A stretch of 64,000 nt of DNA from assembly GCA_017445385.1 (NCBI GenBank), contig JAFSUG010000011.1, positions 32,529 through 96,528 of the forward strand, in the 5' to 3' direction. Under the pieces are notes generated by a model that saw only the letters and a program-made list of their open reading frames with translations, made no database searches and was not told where the DNA came from. The stretch is from Oscillospiraceae bacterium (GTDB lineage: Bacteria > Bacillota > Clostridia > Oscillospirales > Oscillospiraceae). This document shows positions 23,621 through 32,455 of the stretch, in pieces. Made by a program: the position numbers and the translations under genes. The first letter of the stretch is position 1. Each line of letters opens with the position of its first letter.

Positions 23621-25907
23621 ATGGCTTCGGCAGAATTTTGGAAAATCCAATCAGTAGCGGCGCGGCGAGCGCGGAAAGCGCTGCCGTGAGCGCCCAGCCC
23701 GAACCGGGCAGCGGCGTGAGCATGAACCATTTTCCAAGCAGTGCTGTGCCCAGCACAAGCGCAAGGCAGAGCCCTGCGATCAGAATGCGGCGCAGCGGTG
23801 TCAGCGGCAGCGATACACGCACAACCGTTAAAATGCCCACGATTGCTGCGGCAATCGTGCAAACCGTTCCGATCTCGTTTTGCGTGAGTTGCAGCGCGGG
23901 AGCAATCGCCACCGCCGCGAGGCAGAGTATCAGATCGGCAAGCGCCGAGGGCAGCGCGCGCAGCGCGGCAACGTGCAAAAACCGCCCGGTGATGCGCTGC
24001 TCATCCGGCTCTAACGCAAGGAAAAAGCCGGGGATGCCGATCGTAAGCGAGCTGACGAACGTCATGCGCACCGCCGTAAACGGATACGGCACAAGCACGA
24101 GCAGCGTCAGCAGCGAGAACGCGAACGAGAAAAGGTTTTTCACAAGGAACAGCGATGCGCTTCGGCAGAGATTGCCCACAACGCGTCGTCCCTCCGCCGC
24201 AACGAGCGGCATCACGGAAAAGTCGCTTTCCAGCAGCACAAGATCGCTGACGCGGCTTGCCGCATCGCTGCCCGATGCCATCGCAACGGCGCAGTCCGCC
24301 TCCTTCAGCGCGAGCACGTCGTTTACGCCGTCGCCCGTCATGGCAACGGTGTGGCCGCGCTGCTTGAGCGCGCGGATGAGCTGCTGCTTGCGCACCGGGG
24401 TTACGCGCCCGAAAACCGTATAGCGTTCAACGGCGGTGGGCAATTCGTCTTCCGAGAGCGTCCGCGCGTCCACTGCGTTTTCCGCGCCCTCAATCCCGGC
24501 GGCGATTGCCGCGGCGGACGCCGTAAGCGGACTGTCGCCGGAGATGACCTTGATCGCAACGCCGCGCGAGCGGAACTCGGCAAACGTCGCTTTTGCGGAC
24601 GGGCGGACGGTATCTTCCAAGCGGATCAGCGCCATCGGCGCAACGTTCGTGCCATCCAAATTGCCTTTTGCAAGCAGGATCGTGCGCCGCCGATCGCTGC
24701 CGAACGAATGCAAAAGCACGTCCGGCGCGCCGAGCAGCCACGTTTCGCCATCTGAGAATTCCGCGCCGCTGAATTTGCGCGCGGAGGAAAACGGCAGCGC
24801 GCGCACGGTCTGCCGGCTGCCTTTTGCGCCGAAATAATCGCGCAGCGCGCAGGCGGTTGCGTTTTCGTCGCCCGTTGCGGCGAGCAGGTCGGAAACGACC
24901 GTTCCGATCTCAAAACCATCCTGTAAAATTTCCACGTCGCAAACGGAGAGGTCGCCCGTTGTGATCGTGCCCGTTTTGTCTACGCAAAGCACGTCTACGC
25001 GCGAAAGCGTTTCCACGCAGCTCAGCTCGCGCGTTAAAACCTTCTTTTCCGCAAGGCGGATCACCGCGCCGCTCAGCGCGATGCTCGTTAATAAATAAAG
25101 CCCCTCCGGGATCAGCCCGATCAGCGCGCCGACTGCCGAAACGATGCCGCTTTCAAAGCCGCGCCCGAGCCAAACGCACTCCTTCACGGCAAGGAGCGTT
25201 CCGAACGGAACGATCAAAATGCCCACCCAGTGCAGCAGCCGCTGCAGATCGCGCATCATTTCCGGCTGCTTGCGCCTTGTATGTTTCCTTGCGGCAACGG
25301 TCAGCTTCGATGCGTGCGACTGCGCGCCTACGGCGGTGAGCCGCGCCGTAACGGTTCCGGAGGTGACGAAGCTGCCGGAGAGCAGCGGATCGCCCGGGTT
25401 TTTCGGAAGCTCGTCCGCTTCGCCCGTTACGAGCGATTCATTCACCGTGCAGCTTCCAAGCACCACCTGCGCGTCCGCGCAGATCTGATCGCCCGCGCTA
25501 AAGCGCACGATGTCATCGCGCACAAGCGCGTTTGTCGGAAGCCGGAGCTGATCGCCGCCGCGGATGACCGTACATTCCGGCATGTCCAGCAGCGAGAGGC
25601 GGTCAAGCGTTTTCTTGCTGCGCAGCTCCTGCACGATGCCGATTGTTGTATTGAACAGCACAACGCCGAGAAAGAGCAGGTTGTTCCATGCGCCGGCGGC
25701 GATCAGCAGCGCGGCGAACAGGAAAAACAGCCCGTTGAAGAACGTAAAAACGTTTTCCGCAACGATCTGCGCCGCCGTTTTGCCCGGAGATTTCGGCGGC
25801 GTATTGCCGTAACCGGCAGCAAGCCGCTCCGCTGCCTGGGCGTTTGATAGCCCGGCTGCCGGATCGGCTTGCAGGATCGGTATTTGTTTTTCTGCCGTTT
25901 GTCTCAT
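23619..25907 (-). CDS. P-type cation-transporting ATPase (CtpE-like)
   Basis: A 762-residue P-type ATPase. Motifs in order: actuator VNESLVTGEADE (about 155), M4 helix LIGLIPEGLYLLTS (about 262-276), phosphorylation site CVDKTGTIT with D310, hinge MTGDGVNDVLALKEADCAVAM. The nucleotide-binding domain is small, and about eight membrane helices are predicted. The IPEGL helix and compact size resemble the CtpE-like group proposed to move Ca2+. It begins 4 bases after walK's stop, so it may be the last gene of the walRK unit. Ion specificity is inferred weakly. Confidence 0.87.
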   Translation of the reverse strand: MRQTAEKQIPILQADPAAGLSNAQAAERLAAGYGNTPPKSPGKTAAQIVAENVFTFFNGLFFLFAALLIAAGAWNNLLFLGVVLFNTTIGIVQELRSKKTLDRLSLLDMPECTVIRGGDQLRLPTNALVRDDIVRFSAGDQICADAQVVLGSCTVNESLVTGEADELPKNPGDPLLSGSFVTSGTVTARLTAVGAQSHASKLTVAARKHTRRKQPEMMRDLQRLLHWVGILIVPFGTLLAVKECVWLGRGFESGIVSAVGALIGLIPEGLYLLTSIALSGAVIRLAEKKVLTRELSCVETLSRVDVLCVDKTGTITTGDLSVCDVEILQDGFEIGTVVSDLLAATGDENATACALRDYFGAKGSRQTVRALPFSSARKFSGAEFSDGETWLLGAPDVLLHSFGSDRRRTILLAKGNLDGTNVAPMALIRLEDTVRPSAKATFAEFRSRGVAIKVISGDSPLTASAAAIAAGIEGAENAVDARTLSEDELPTAVERYTVFGRVTPVRKQQLIRALKQRGHTVAMTGDGVNDVLALKEADCAVAMASGSDAASRVSDLVLLESDFSVMPLVAAEGRRVVGNLCRSASLFLVKNLFSFAFSLLTLLVLVPYPFTAVRMTFVSSLTIGIPGFFLALEPDEQRITGRFLHVAALRALPSALADLILCLAAVAIAPALQLTQNEIGTVCTIAAAIVGILTVVRVSLPLTPLRRILIAGLCLALVLGTALLGKWFMLTPLPGSGWALTAALSALAAPLLIGFSKILPKP

Positions 25908-25910
25908 AAT

Positions 25911-27665
25911 TTACTCCGCTGCCGGAAGCGACAGCCGCACGTCCGTGCCTTCGCCGAAGACCGATTCGATGCGGATGCTGCCGTTATGCAGATTCAGAAT
26001 TTCCTGCGCGATGGAAAGGCCGAGGCCCGTGCCGCCGGACTGGCGCGAACGCGCCTTGTCCACGCGGTAGAACCGCTCGTAAAGGTGGGGCAGATCCTTT
26101 TCGGGGATGCCGATGCCGTTGTCCGAAACGAGGACGAACAGGTTTTTGCCGTCCCGCCCTGCGCTCACGCGGATTTTGCCGCCGTCCGGCGTATATTTGA
26201 TTGCGTTGGAAACCACGTTCATAACCACCTGCTCGATCCGCTCCTGGTCGCCGGATACGGGCAGCTCGTCGCCCTCGTCCAGCGCAAGCGTGAGCGTGTG
26301 GCGGTGATTCTCCGCGTCGATGCGTTCCGCCTCGCAAACGTGCTGCACGGCTTCTTTGAGCGAAAAGCGCGTGAACGTCATTTCCATCTTGCCGTAGTCG
26401 AATTTGCTCAGCGTTAAAAGGTCCTGCACGATGCGCGTCATGCGGTCGGCTTCGTTCACGATCACGCCGAGGAATTTATTGCGCATCTCTTCGGGCAGAT
26501 CGCTGCCGGAGGAGATGATCGTTTCCGCGTAGGATTTCACGTTCGTCAGTGGTGTGCGCAGCTCATGGCTGACGTTCGCAACGAATTCGCGCCGCGTCTG
26601 GTCGTTTCTGCGCTGCTCGGTTACGTCGTGAATGACGACGAGCACGCCGCCGTGCGCCTGCTCGGTTGCAAACGGCGCCATAAACAGCTCCAGCTCCCGG
26701 TCGCCTACGTGCTTTTCGCATTCGAAGAAGTCCGGGCGCTTCAGCGCCATGATGTCCGCAAAATTCGCCTCTTCGCCGAACAGCTCGCCGAACGTGACTG
26801 CCGGATCGAGATTGCGCGAAAGCATCTGCGTCGCAGCCGGGTTATAGTGGATCATGCGCCCTGCCGGGCTGAACGCGGTCACGCCGTCGGTCATCGTTAA
26901 AAACAGCGTGGAGAGCTTCGTCCGCTCGTTTTCAACCTCCGTCAGCGTGCTTTGCAGCACGCGCGCCATATCGTTGAAGTTGCGCGTCAGCGTGCCGATC
27001 TCATCGTGGCTGGAAACCTCTAATTTTTGCGAAAAGTCGCCGGCTGCGACCTGCCGCGTGCCGATTGTCAGCGCGCGGATGGGCGTAATCAGAATGCGGC
27101 TGAGCAGGAACGCCAGAACGATGCAGATCGCAACGCCCAGCGCAAGCGACCGCAGCACGATCGTAAGCACTTCGCCCGTCAGATCGTCCACCGTTGCGCG
27201 GTTATCGAGAATGTATACGATGTAAGTACCCTTCGCCGTTTCCACCGGCACGGCAAGATCCATATACCGCGCGGAAACGGAGCTGCCTTCGCCAACCTCG
27301 CCGTTCATCGCGGAAAGCAGGTTGTTGGTGGTTGCAACCTCGGTTTCATCGGAGGAGCTTGCAAGCACCTTGCCGTTTTCATCGAGAATATAAACGTTGC
27401 GCGTCGCAATATCGATGCCAAGATCGCTCTGCGCCATCAGCATTTCCTTCAGCTGTGCCGGCGGATCGTCCGATTCCTCGGCAACCGCGCGGAGATTTCG
27501 CTGGAAATCCTGCGAGAAGGTCTGCTCCATGCTGTCATAGAAGCGGTCGATATAGAATCGGCTCACGCCGCTGATCAAAAACGCGCCGACAACCGCCATC
27601 AGCGCCAAAATCAGCAGCACCATAATGATGACGAGCTTCGTTCTGAGCGAGTTTACGCGCCCCAT
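25911..27665 (-). CDS. walK: WalK-type sensor histidine kinase
   Basis: A 584-residue membrane sensor. Two N-terminal helices (about 10-32 and 165-190) enclose an extracytoplasmic domain. HAMP (about 190-245) and PAS (about 260-350) domains follow. The HisKA site FVANVSHELRTPLTNVKSY carries phospho-acceptor H367, and the HATPase domain shows DNGIGIPEKDLPHLYERFYRVDKARSR with GTGLGLSI. The WalK system controls cell-wall turnover in Firmicutes. It follows walR by 34 bases. No walH/walI or yycJ gene follows. PhoR is the main alternative; the HAMP-PAS layout favours WalK. Confidence 0.87.
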   Translation of the reverse strand: MGRVNSLRTKLVIIMVLLILALMAVVGAFLISGVSRFYIDRFYDSMEQTFSQDFQRNLRAVAEESDDPPAQLKEMLMAQSDLGIDIATRNVYILDENGKVLASSSDETEVATTNNLLSAMNGEVGEGSSVSARYMDLAVPVETAKGTYIVYILDNRATVDDLTGEVLTIVLRSLALGVAICIVLAFLLSRILITPIRALTIGTRQVAAGDFSQKLEVSSHDEIGTLTRNFNDMARVLQSTLTEVENERTKLSTLFLTMTDGVTAFSPAGRMIHYNPAATQMLSRNLDPAVTFGELFGEEANFADIMALKRPDFFECEKHVGDRELELFMAPFATEQAHGGVLVVIHDVTEQRRNDQTRREFVANVSHELRTPLTNVKSYAETIISSGSDLPEEMRNKFLGVIVNEADRMTRIVQDLLTLSKFDYGKMEMTFTRFSLKEAVQHVCEAERIDAENHRHTLTLALDEGDELPVSGDQERIEQVVMNVVSNAIKYTPDGGKIRVSAGRDGKNLFVLVSDNGIGIPEKDLPHLYERFYRVDKARSRQSGGTGLGLSIAQEILNLHNGSIRIESVFGEGTDVRLSLPAAE

Positions 27666-27699
27666 GGCTCAGCCTCCTTTCCTCCGGCTTACGCGGCGG

Positions 27700-28389
27700 T
27701 TACGTTCCGTCGCCAAAGTAATAGCCCACGCCGCGGCGTGTCATAATGTACTCGGGATTGCCGGGATCGTCCTCGATCTTTTCGCGCAGACGGCGCACCA
27801 TAACGTCAACTGTTCGCGTATCGCCGAAGTAATCGTAGTTCCAGACCTTTTCCATCAGCGATTCTCTGGAGTAAACCGTGCCCGGCGAGCGCATCAAAAA
27901 GCGCAGCAGCTCAAATTCCTTCTGCGTCAGCGCGATGGGCGTTCCGTCCTTGGAAACGCTGTAGCCGGTTTCGTCCAGCGCAAGCTTGCCTGCCGTGCGG
28001 ACGACGCCCGGCGCGGTATCGAGCGCGCGGCGGCGAATGTTCGCCCGAACGCGCGCCAACAGCTCGCGCATGGAAAACGGCTTTGTAATATAGTCGTCCG
28101 CGCCGGTTTCAAGGCCCATGACCTTATCGGCTTCCTCCTCGCGCGCGGTCAGCATCAGGATCGGAACGGTCCTGCCCTGCTGGCGCAGCGTTCGGCAAAC
28201 GTCAAAGCCGTTCATCTTCGGCAGCATCACGTCCAGCAAGATCAGATCGGGGTCTTTTTCCTGCGCCAGATGCAGTCCCGTTTCGCCGTCGAGCGCTTCG
28301 AGCGTGTCGTAGCCCTCGTGCTGCAGATTGAATTTCAGAATTTCAACAATCGCTTCTTCGTCTTCGATAATCAGTACGGTTTTTCCCAT
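27700..28389 (-). CDS. walR: WalR/PhoB-type response regulator
   Basis: A 229-residue OmpR-family regulator. The receiver has acidic pocket EDEE and phospho-acceptor D53 in LILLDVMLP, with KPFSMRELLARV. The winged helix ends in GDTRTVDVMVRRLREKIE and MTRRGVGYYF, typical of WalR/PhoB. The ATG at 28389 follows AAAGGAG. It begins 5 bases after the upstream methyltransferase stop and precedes its kinase. Confidence 0.9.
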   Translation of the reverse strand: MGKTVLIIEDEEAIVEILKFNLQHEGYDTLEALDGETGLHLAQEKDPDLILLDVMLPKMNGFDVCRTLRQQGRTVPILMLTAREEEADKVMGLETGADDYITKPFSMRELLARVRANIRRRALDTAPGVVRTAGKLALDETGYSVSKDGTPIALTQKEFELLRFLMRSPGTVYSRESLMEKVWNYDYFGDTRTVDVMVRRLREKIEDDPGNPEYIMTRRGVGYYFGDGT

Positions 28390-28394
28390 GCTTG

Positions 28395-29717
28395 TTACTC
28401 CTTTCGGCGTAGTCCTTTCGGGAAATGATTTTTCAGTATGCCGCCGGAGCCCTTCGCCCAGCCGAGCGAAAGTCCGTCGGCGGTGATCAGCGTCCAGCCG
28501 CTTTGCCCTCCGGCAATCGCCTCGCCGCGCAGGTATGATGCGATCTCCGCGCTGTCTGCCGGAAAATCCGCCGTCCGCGAAGCCGTTTGCAGCCAAAGCG
28601 CAAGCGCGTGGTCCGGCAGGGCGTAGCCCTTGCGCGCCTGCCCGAGCGCAAGCCCTGCACGCAGCACCTTCAGCCCGGAAAGCTCCGGCGTTTCCGTTGG
28701 CGCGAGATACCAGTTTTCGCCAAAGGAAAGCGGGATTCCATCCGGCAGGTCTGCGCCAAGCTCGGCGAGCAAGGCGGTCAGTTCCTTCGGCAGCGATGCT
28801 TCGCGCGAAAAGGGAAGCGCGCTCCTTGCTCCGCCGCGTTTTTCAAGTACGGCGGCAAAATGCCCCGCGCCGCGCAGCTTATGCGGCCAAAGGCGATAGG
28901 TGCGCTCCAATCCCGGAGCGGGTGCTTCTACCCATTCCGGCCTGCCCGGCGCAAACAGCGGCAGCCGCTCGGGCAGGAAAAAATCCGGGTGCGATTTCAG
29001 AAAACGGGAGATCACGCCCTCGTTTTCCTCCGGGGAAAACGTGCAGGTGGAATAAACGAGCCGCCCTCCGCCAGCAAGCATCGCCGCCGCGTGGCAGAGG
29101 ATTTCATATTGCCGCTCAGCGCACATGGAAACGGTATCGTCGCTCCAATCTTCCGCCGCCGCCGGCTCTTTCAGGAACATTCCCTCGCCGGAGCAGGGCG
29201 CGTCTACCAAAATGCGGTCGAACCATTCGGGAAAGCGCCCGGCAAGCTTCGCCGGCGCTTCGTTCAGCACGATTGCGTTTGCGATGCCCATGCGCTCCAC
29301 GTTGCGCGATAGGATTTTCGCGCGCTGCGGATGGATTTCGTTTGCGATCAGAATGCCGCTGCCTGCAAGCTTCGCTGCGATCTGCGTCGTCTTTCCGCCC
29401 GGCGCGGCGCATAGATCCAAAACGCGCTGACCGGGCTTCGCGTCCAGCAGCTCCGCCGGCGCCATCGCGCTCGGCTCCTGCAGATAGTATGCCCCGGCGT
29501 CGTGATAAGCAGACAGGCCCGGCCGCGTATCGGGATCATAGTAAAAGCCCGTTTCCGCCCATGGTACGGGCGCGAGATGAAACTTGGATAAATCGGCGCG
29601 CTTTTTCGGATTGACGCGCAGCCCCACGCTGCGCGGCTGCGAAAACGACGCGGCAAAGTCCGCGTACTCCGCGCCGAGCAGACGGCGAAACTTTTCGGAA
29701 AATGCCTCGGGGATCAT
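28395..29717 (-). CDS. RsmF/NOL1-NOP2-Sun family rRNA (cytosine-C5) methyltransferase
   Basis: A 440-residue SAM-dependent RNA methyltransferase. SAM motif I is VLDLCAAPGGKTTQIA; the two functional cysteines sit in VDAPCSGEGMF and YSTCTFSPEEN. An N-terminal RNA-binding region and a C-terminal PUA-like/RsmF_methylt-type domain (about 300-440) match the YebU/RsmF subgroup that methylates 16S rRNA. No target base can be deduced. Start at 29717 is the first ATG. It heads the minus-strand run leading to walR-walK. Confidence 0.9.
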   Translation of the reverse strand: MIPEAFSEKFRRLLGAEYADFAASFSQPRSVGLRVNPKKRADLSKFHLAPVPWAETGFYYDPDTRPGLSAYHDAGAYYLQEPSAMAPAELLDAKPGQRVLDLCAAPGGKTTQIAAKLAGSGILIANEIHPQRAKILSRNVERMGIANAIVLNEAPAKLAGRFPEWFDRILVDAPCSGEGMFLKEPAAAEDWSDDTVSMCAERQYEILCHAAAMLAGGGRLVYSTCTFSPEENEGVISRFLKSHPDFFLPERLPLFAPGRPEWVEAPAPGLERTYRLWPHKLRGAGHFAAVLEKRGGARSALPFSREASLPKELTALLAELGADLPDGIPLSFGENWYLAPTETPELSGLKVLRAGLALGQARKGYALPDHALALWLQTASRTADFPADSAEIASYLRGEAIAGGQSGWTLITADGLSLGWAKGSGGILKNHFPKGLRRKE

Positions 29718-29794
29718 TCCGCCGCCTCCCTCTCAAAATTTGCCAAGTATATTATAGAGGATTTTTGCGGAAATGAAAAGAGGGAAAAAAGCGG

Positions 29795-29823
29795 TTGACA
29801 AACGGTTTTTTTTCTCGTATAAT
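29795..29823 (+). promoter_or_regulatory. Strong promoter of the tRNA-Thr/tRNA-Tyr unit
   Basis: Consensus TTGACA and TATAAT with a 17-base spacer, 17 bases before tRNA-Thr. Confidence 0.92.
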
Positions 29824-29840
29824 CAACGTTGCGCTGAGAC

Positions 29841-29916
29841 GCTGGTATAGCTCAGTTGGTAGAGCAGCTGATTTGTAATCAGCAGGTCGGGGGTTCGAGT
29901 CCGTCTACCAGCTCCA
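29841..29916 (+). tRNA. tRNA-Thr (TGT)
   Basis: A 76-base cloverleaf with encoded CCA. Acceptor GCTGGTA/TACCAGC; anticodon stem GCTGA/TCAGC with loop TTTGTAA, anticodon TGT; T loop TTCGAGT. Confidence 0.96.
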
Positions 29917-29943
29917 TCGTCGGCGCATCAGCGAACTGAAGAT

Positions 29944-30028
29944 GGGGGAATTCCCGAGTGGCCAAAGGGGGCAGACTGTAAATCTGTTGTCAGTGACTTC
30001 GGTGGTTCGAATCCACCTTCCCCCACCA
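29944..30028 (+). tRNA. tRNA-Tyr (GTA)
   Basis: An 85-base class II tRNA with encoded CCA. Acceptor GGGGGAA/TTCCCCC; anticodon loop CTGTAAA gives GTA; a long variable arm (TTGTCAGTGACTTC region) is present; T loop TTCGAAT. The 3' end (30008-30028) is repeated almost exactly at 30156-30176 and more loosely at 33997-34014, bracketing the low-GC island. Confidence 0.96.
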
Positions 30029-30032
30029 ACAA

Positions 30033-30059
30033 AGAAGCACCGCGAATAGCGGTGCTTCT
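30033..30059 (+). terminator. Hairpin behind tRNA-Tyr
   Basis: AGAAGCACCGC/GCGGTGCTTCT stem directly after the tRNA, T-run short; probable terminator of the tRNA transcript. Confidence 0.7.
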
Positions 30060-30067
30060 GTGTTGGT

Positions 30068-30176
30068 ATGGGTGTAAAGAAGGTGGATTCGAAAGGCGGC
30101 TCTTGGCGGCGTGCCGGTGGCACGCCGCAACCGCCGTGGCTTTTCCGCAGAAAAGCGAATCCACCTTTCCCCACCA
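30068..30176. repeat. Structured palindromic element, copy A (left island boundary)
   Basis: Outer stem GGTGGATTCG/CGAATCCACC; second stem GGCGG/CCGCC; apical stem GCGGCGTGCC/GGCACGCCGC with loop GGT; side hairpin GCTTTTC-CGCA-GAAAAGC. The right end (30156-30176) matches the tRNA-Tyr 3' end, with one mismatch seen over 21 bases. Copy B at 33908-34014 keeps the same stems with different sequences. From 30177 to 30544 there is a hairpin at 30179-30215 (AAAGGACG type), possibly a terminator, then no credible gene until the promoter at 30472. Confidence 0.85.
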
Positions 30177-30471
30177 TTAAAGGACGACAGGTTTGATAGA
30201 AACTGCCGTCCTTTAATCATTTTAAACGTCAATTTTGGGCGGATTTGACCGCTATGTCCCGGTGTTTTGGCGCGCCCAGTTTTGGCGTGTTGGAGTCTGC
30301 CACTCCATACGAAAGAGCAGAGCTGGGTGCTTCTATGCTTTTCCGCAAGAAAAAATTGCATTTCAAAGCGAACAAGCCGCCAGACAAGGTGAACGATTGT
30401 CGGACAAAGTGAGCGATTCCCTCAGAAAACGCTTACATTTTTGTCAAATGGTTTCGTGGCATCTGATTTTA

Positions 30472-30480
30472 TGATATAAT
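30472..30480 (+). promoter_or_regulatory. Extended -10 promoter of the zinc-ribbon nuclease gene
   Basis: TGATATAAT (extended -10), 64 bases before the ATG at 30545. The -35 region is poor (TTTCGT at 17 bases). Confidence 0.55.
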
Positions 30481-30544
30481 CAGTGTGCGAATATTAATTC
30501 TGCGTCCAGAAACCATCTATACTTCAATTCTTGGAGAAGCAATT

Positions 30545-32257
30545 ATGGCTGAACATATGGAAAAGAAGACCTTAGAATCTGAATATCCCGAAGTCGCAAA
30601 AGAATGGCATCCAAGTAAAAATGGAGATTTATCCCCGAAAGACGTTACTCCAAAATCTGGACGTAAGGTTTGGTGGCTCGGGAAATGTGGTCATGAATGG
30701 CAAGCTACCATTAGCCATCGGACAGATGGTCAGAATTGCCCGATATGCAGTAATCACCAACTGCTTACTGGATTCAATGATTTAGCAACAAGGTTTCCGA
30801 GGCTGTCAGAAGAATGGCACCCTAATAAAAACGGGCCGTTAACTCCGGGCGATGTGTTTCCGATGTCAAACAGAAAAGTATGGTGGCGTTGTAAAAAAGG
30901 TCATGAATGGCAGGTTGCAATATCGTGCAGGACAAAAGGCAACAATGGTTGCCCCATATGTAGTGGATATGTAATTCAACCTAGAATTAATGATCTACTG
31001 ACAATTAATCCTGTGCTAGCAGCACAGTGGGACTACGAAAGAAATAACATCTCTCCCACTACAGTTTCTCCAAACACACATAAAAAAGTATGGTGGATTT
31101 GTCCCGAATGCGGCAACAGATGGAAAGCAGATATTCATCACCGGAATTCTGGCGTTGGCTGTCCAGCTTGTGCTACAAAGAAGGCCCATTCAAAGATTAA
31201 CCAAAATGCACTTGCCTCGAAAGCTTCTTTGGCTGTACAATACCCAGCCCTTTCGTTAGAATGGAATTTTGAAAAGAACGGGACTCTATTGCCAACAGAC
31301 GTTCTTCCATACAGCAACAAAAAAGCTTGGTGGCGATGTAAGAAAGGCCATGAGTGGGAAGCCGTCATTTCAAGTAGGACTAATGGAGCTGGATGTCCGT
31401 ATTGTGACATTGAACGTAAATCCTCTTTTCCAGAACAAGCAATATTCTACTATTTTTCAAAAATCTTTGATGCAAAAAGTCGCTGTAAGATTGAGGGTAA
31501 AGAGCTTGATATATTTATCCCGTCAAAAAATGTTGGAATCGAATATGATGGGAAATATTATCATCATTCGGATGATTCAAAAGACAAGGACTTGAAGAAA
31601 ACTCGGTTTTTTGTCGAAAGGGGAATCCGGGTCATTCGAGTAATCGAAGGTCAATTAAATTTAGTTGATAATGATGTTGTAACATATAAACACGATGCAA
31701 AATACTCAGAATTGCCGTGGGCGATTAACGCGGTTGGGCAACTAATGGGATTGAGCGATCTAATTGATGTTAATTTAAACCGTGACCAGTTTCTCATTTT
31801 TGAACAGTATATCCAGCTAGAGAAAGAAAACAGCTTAGAAGTTCGATATCCCAGCATAGCCAAACAATGGCATCCAGCAAAAAATGGAACGCTGATGCCA
31901 TCACAAGTGTCATTCGGGAGCCAAAAAAGAGTGTGGTGGTTGGGTGAATGTGGCCACGAGTGGCAAAGCACTATATCAAGTCGAACATATGGTCATTCTG
32001 GATGTCCAGTTTGCAGCGGAAAGCTTATAGTGTCTGGAATTAATGATTTACTCTCGAAAGTCCCTGAACTCGCAGTGGAATGGGATTATGAAAAAAATGC
32101 TGGATTGGTCCCATCTTCAATTTCTCCATTTTCGCATAAGAAGGTTTGGTGGACTTGTTCAAAATGTAAGCATAGTTGGCAAGCTGTAATTAAAAATAGA
32201 TTTTACGGAGCGCATTGCCCTGCTTGCTCAAAGGAAAACCGAAAAAAGCATGATTAG
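30545..32257 (+). CDS. Six-zinc-ribbon protein with embedded Vsr-like PD-(D/E)XK nuclease
   Basis: A 570-residue protein. Six treble-clef/zinc-ribbon repeats of the DUF4379-like type lie at about 9-72, 77-143, 148-210, 229-290, 429-493 and 498-562. Each reads roughly A-x-x-WHP-x-KNG...KVWW-x-C-x-x-GHEW-x-A-x-I-x-x-R...GCP-x-C. Between repeats 4 and 5 is a nuclease-like segment (about 294-400): E298 in SFPEQAIFYY, D322 in ELDIFIP, and E333/K337 in GIEYDGKYYH, the order of very-short-patch-repair and related PD-(D/E)XK nucleases. The first and fifth ribbons have GKCGHEW/GECGHEW with one knuckle cysteine missing. The ATG at 30545 follows GGAG by 8 bases. The gene is strikingly AT-rich. A DNA-targeting, possibly anti-phage role is inferred from domains and setting. 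Confidence 0.85.
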   Translation: MAEHMEKKTLESEYPEVAKEWHPSKNGDLSPKDVTPKSGRKVWWLGKCGHEWQATISHRTDGQNCPICSNHQLLTGFNDLATRFPRLSEEWHPNKNGPLTPGDVFPMSNRKVWWRCKKGHEWQVAISCRTKGNNGCPICSGYVIQPRINDLLTINPVLAAQWDYERNNISPTTVSPNTHKKVWWICPECGNRWKADIHHRNSGVGCPACATKKAHSKINQNALASKASLAVQYPALSLEWNFEKNGTLLPTDVLPYSNKKAWWRCKKGHEWEAVISSRTNGAGCPYCDIERKSSFPEQAIFYYFSKIFDAKSRCKIEGKELDIFIPSKNVGIEYDGKYYHHSDDSKDKDLKKTRFFVERGIRVIRVIEGQLNLVDNDVVTYKHDAKYSELPWAINAVGQLMGLSDLIDVNLNRDQFLIFEQYIQLEKENSLEVRYPSIAKQWHPAKNGTLMPSQVSFGSQKRVWWLGECGHEWQSTISSRTYGHSGCPVCSGKLIVSGINDLLSKVPELAVEWDYEKNAGLVPSSISPFSHKKVWWTCSKCKHSWQAVIKNRFYGAHCPACSKENRKKHD

Positions 32258-32402
32258 CAACCCGCTCACCGTTATCGAAGCGACACAGCATGGCTTCCGA
32301 CGAGCGTTTAAATAGCACGGTGAACAATGTTAATTGCAAGATAGGTTAGCAGGATTGGGAATACGCCTTCTTTAATTGTGTTATTTAGCACTCAAAGTAA
32401 AC

Positions 32403-32431
32403 TTGAAATTAGGCGTTGTTTATGTTACGAT
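32403..32431 (+). promoter_or_regulatory. Promoter of the GHKL-STAS gene
   Basis: TTGAAA, 17-base spacer, TACGAT, 24 bases ahead of the ATG; indicates transcription separate from the nuclease gene. The 145 bases between the nuclease stop and this box hold nothing else recognisable. Confidence 0.55.
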
Positions 32432-32455
32432 TGTGGAAGATTGTAGGAGGTTTAA

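Noticed and set aside
29905..30361. Small minus-strand frames over the tRNA genes and repeat A
   Set aside because: They cover tRNA and palindromic repeat sequence and have no independent support.
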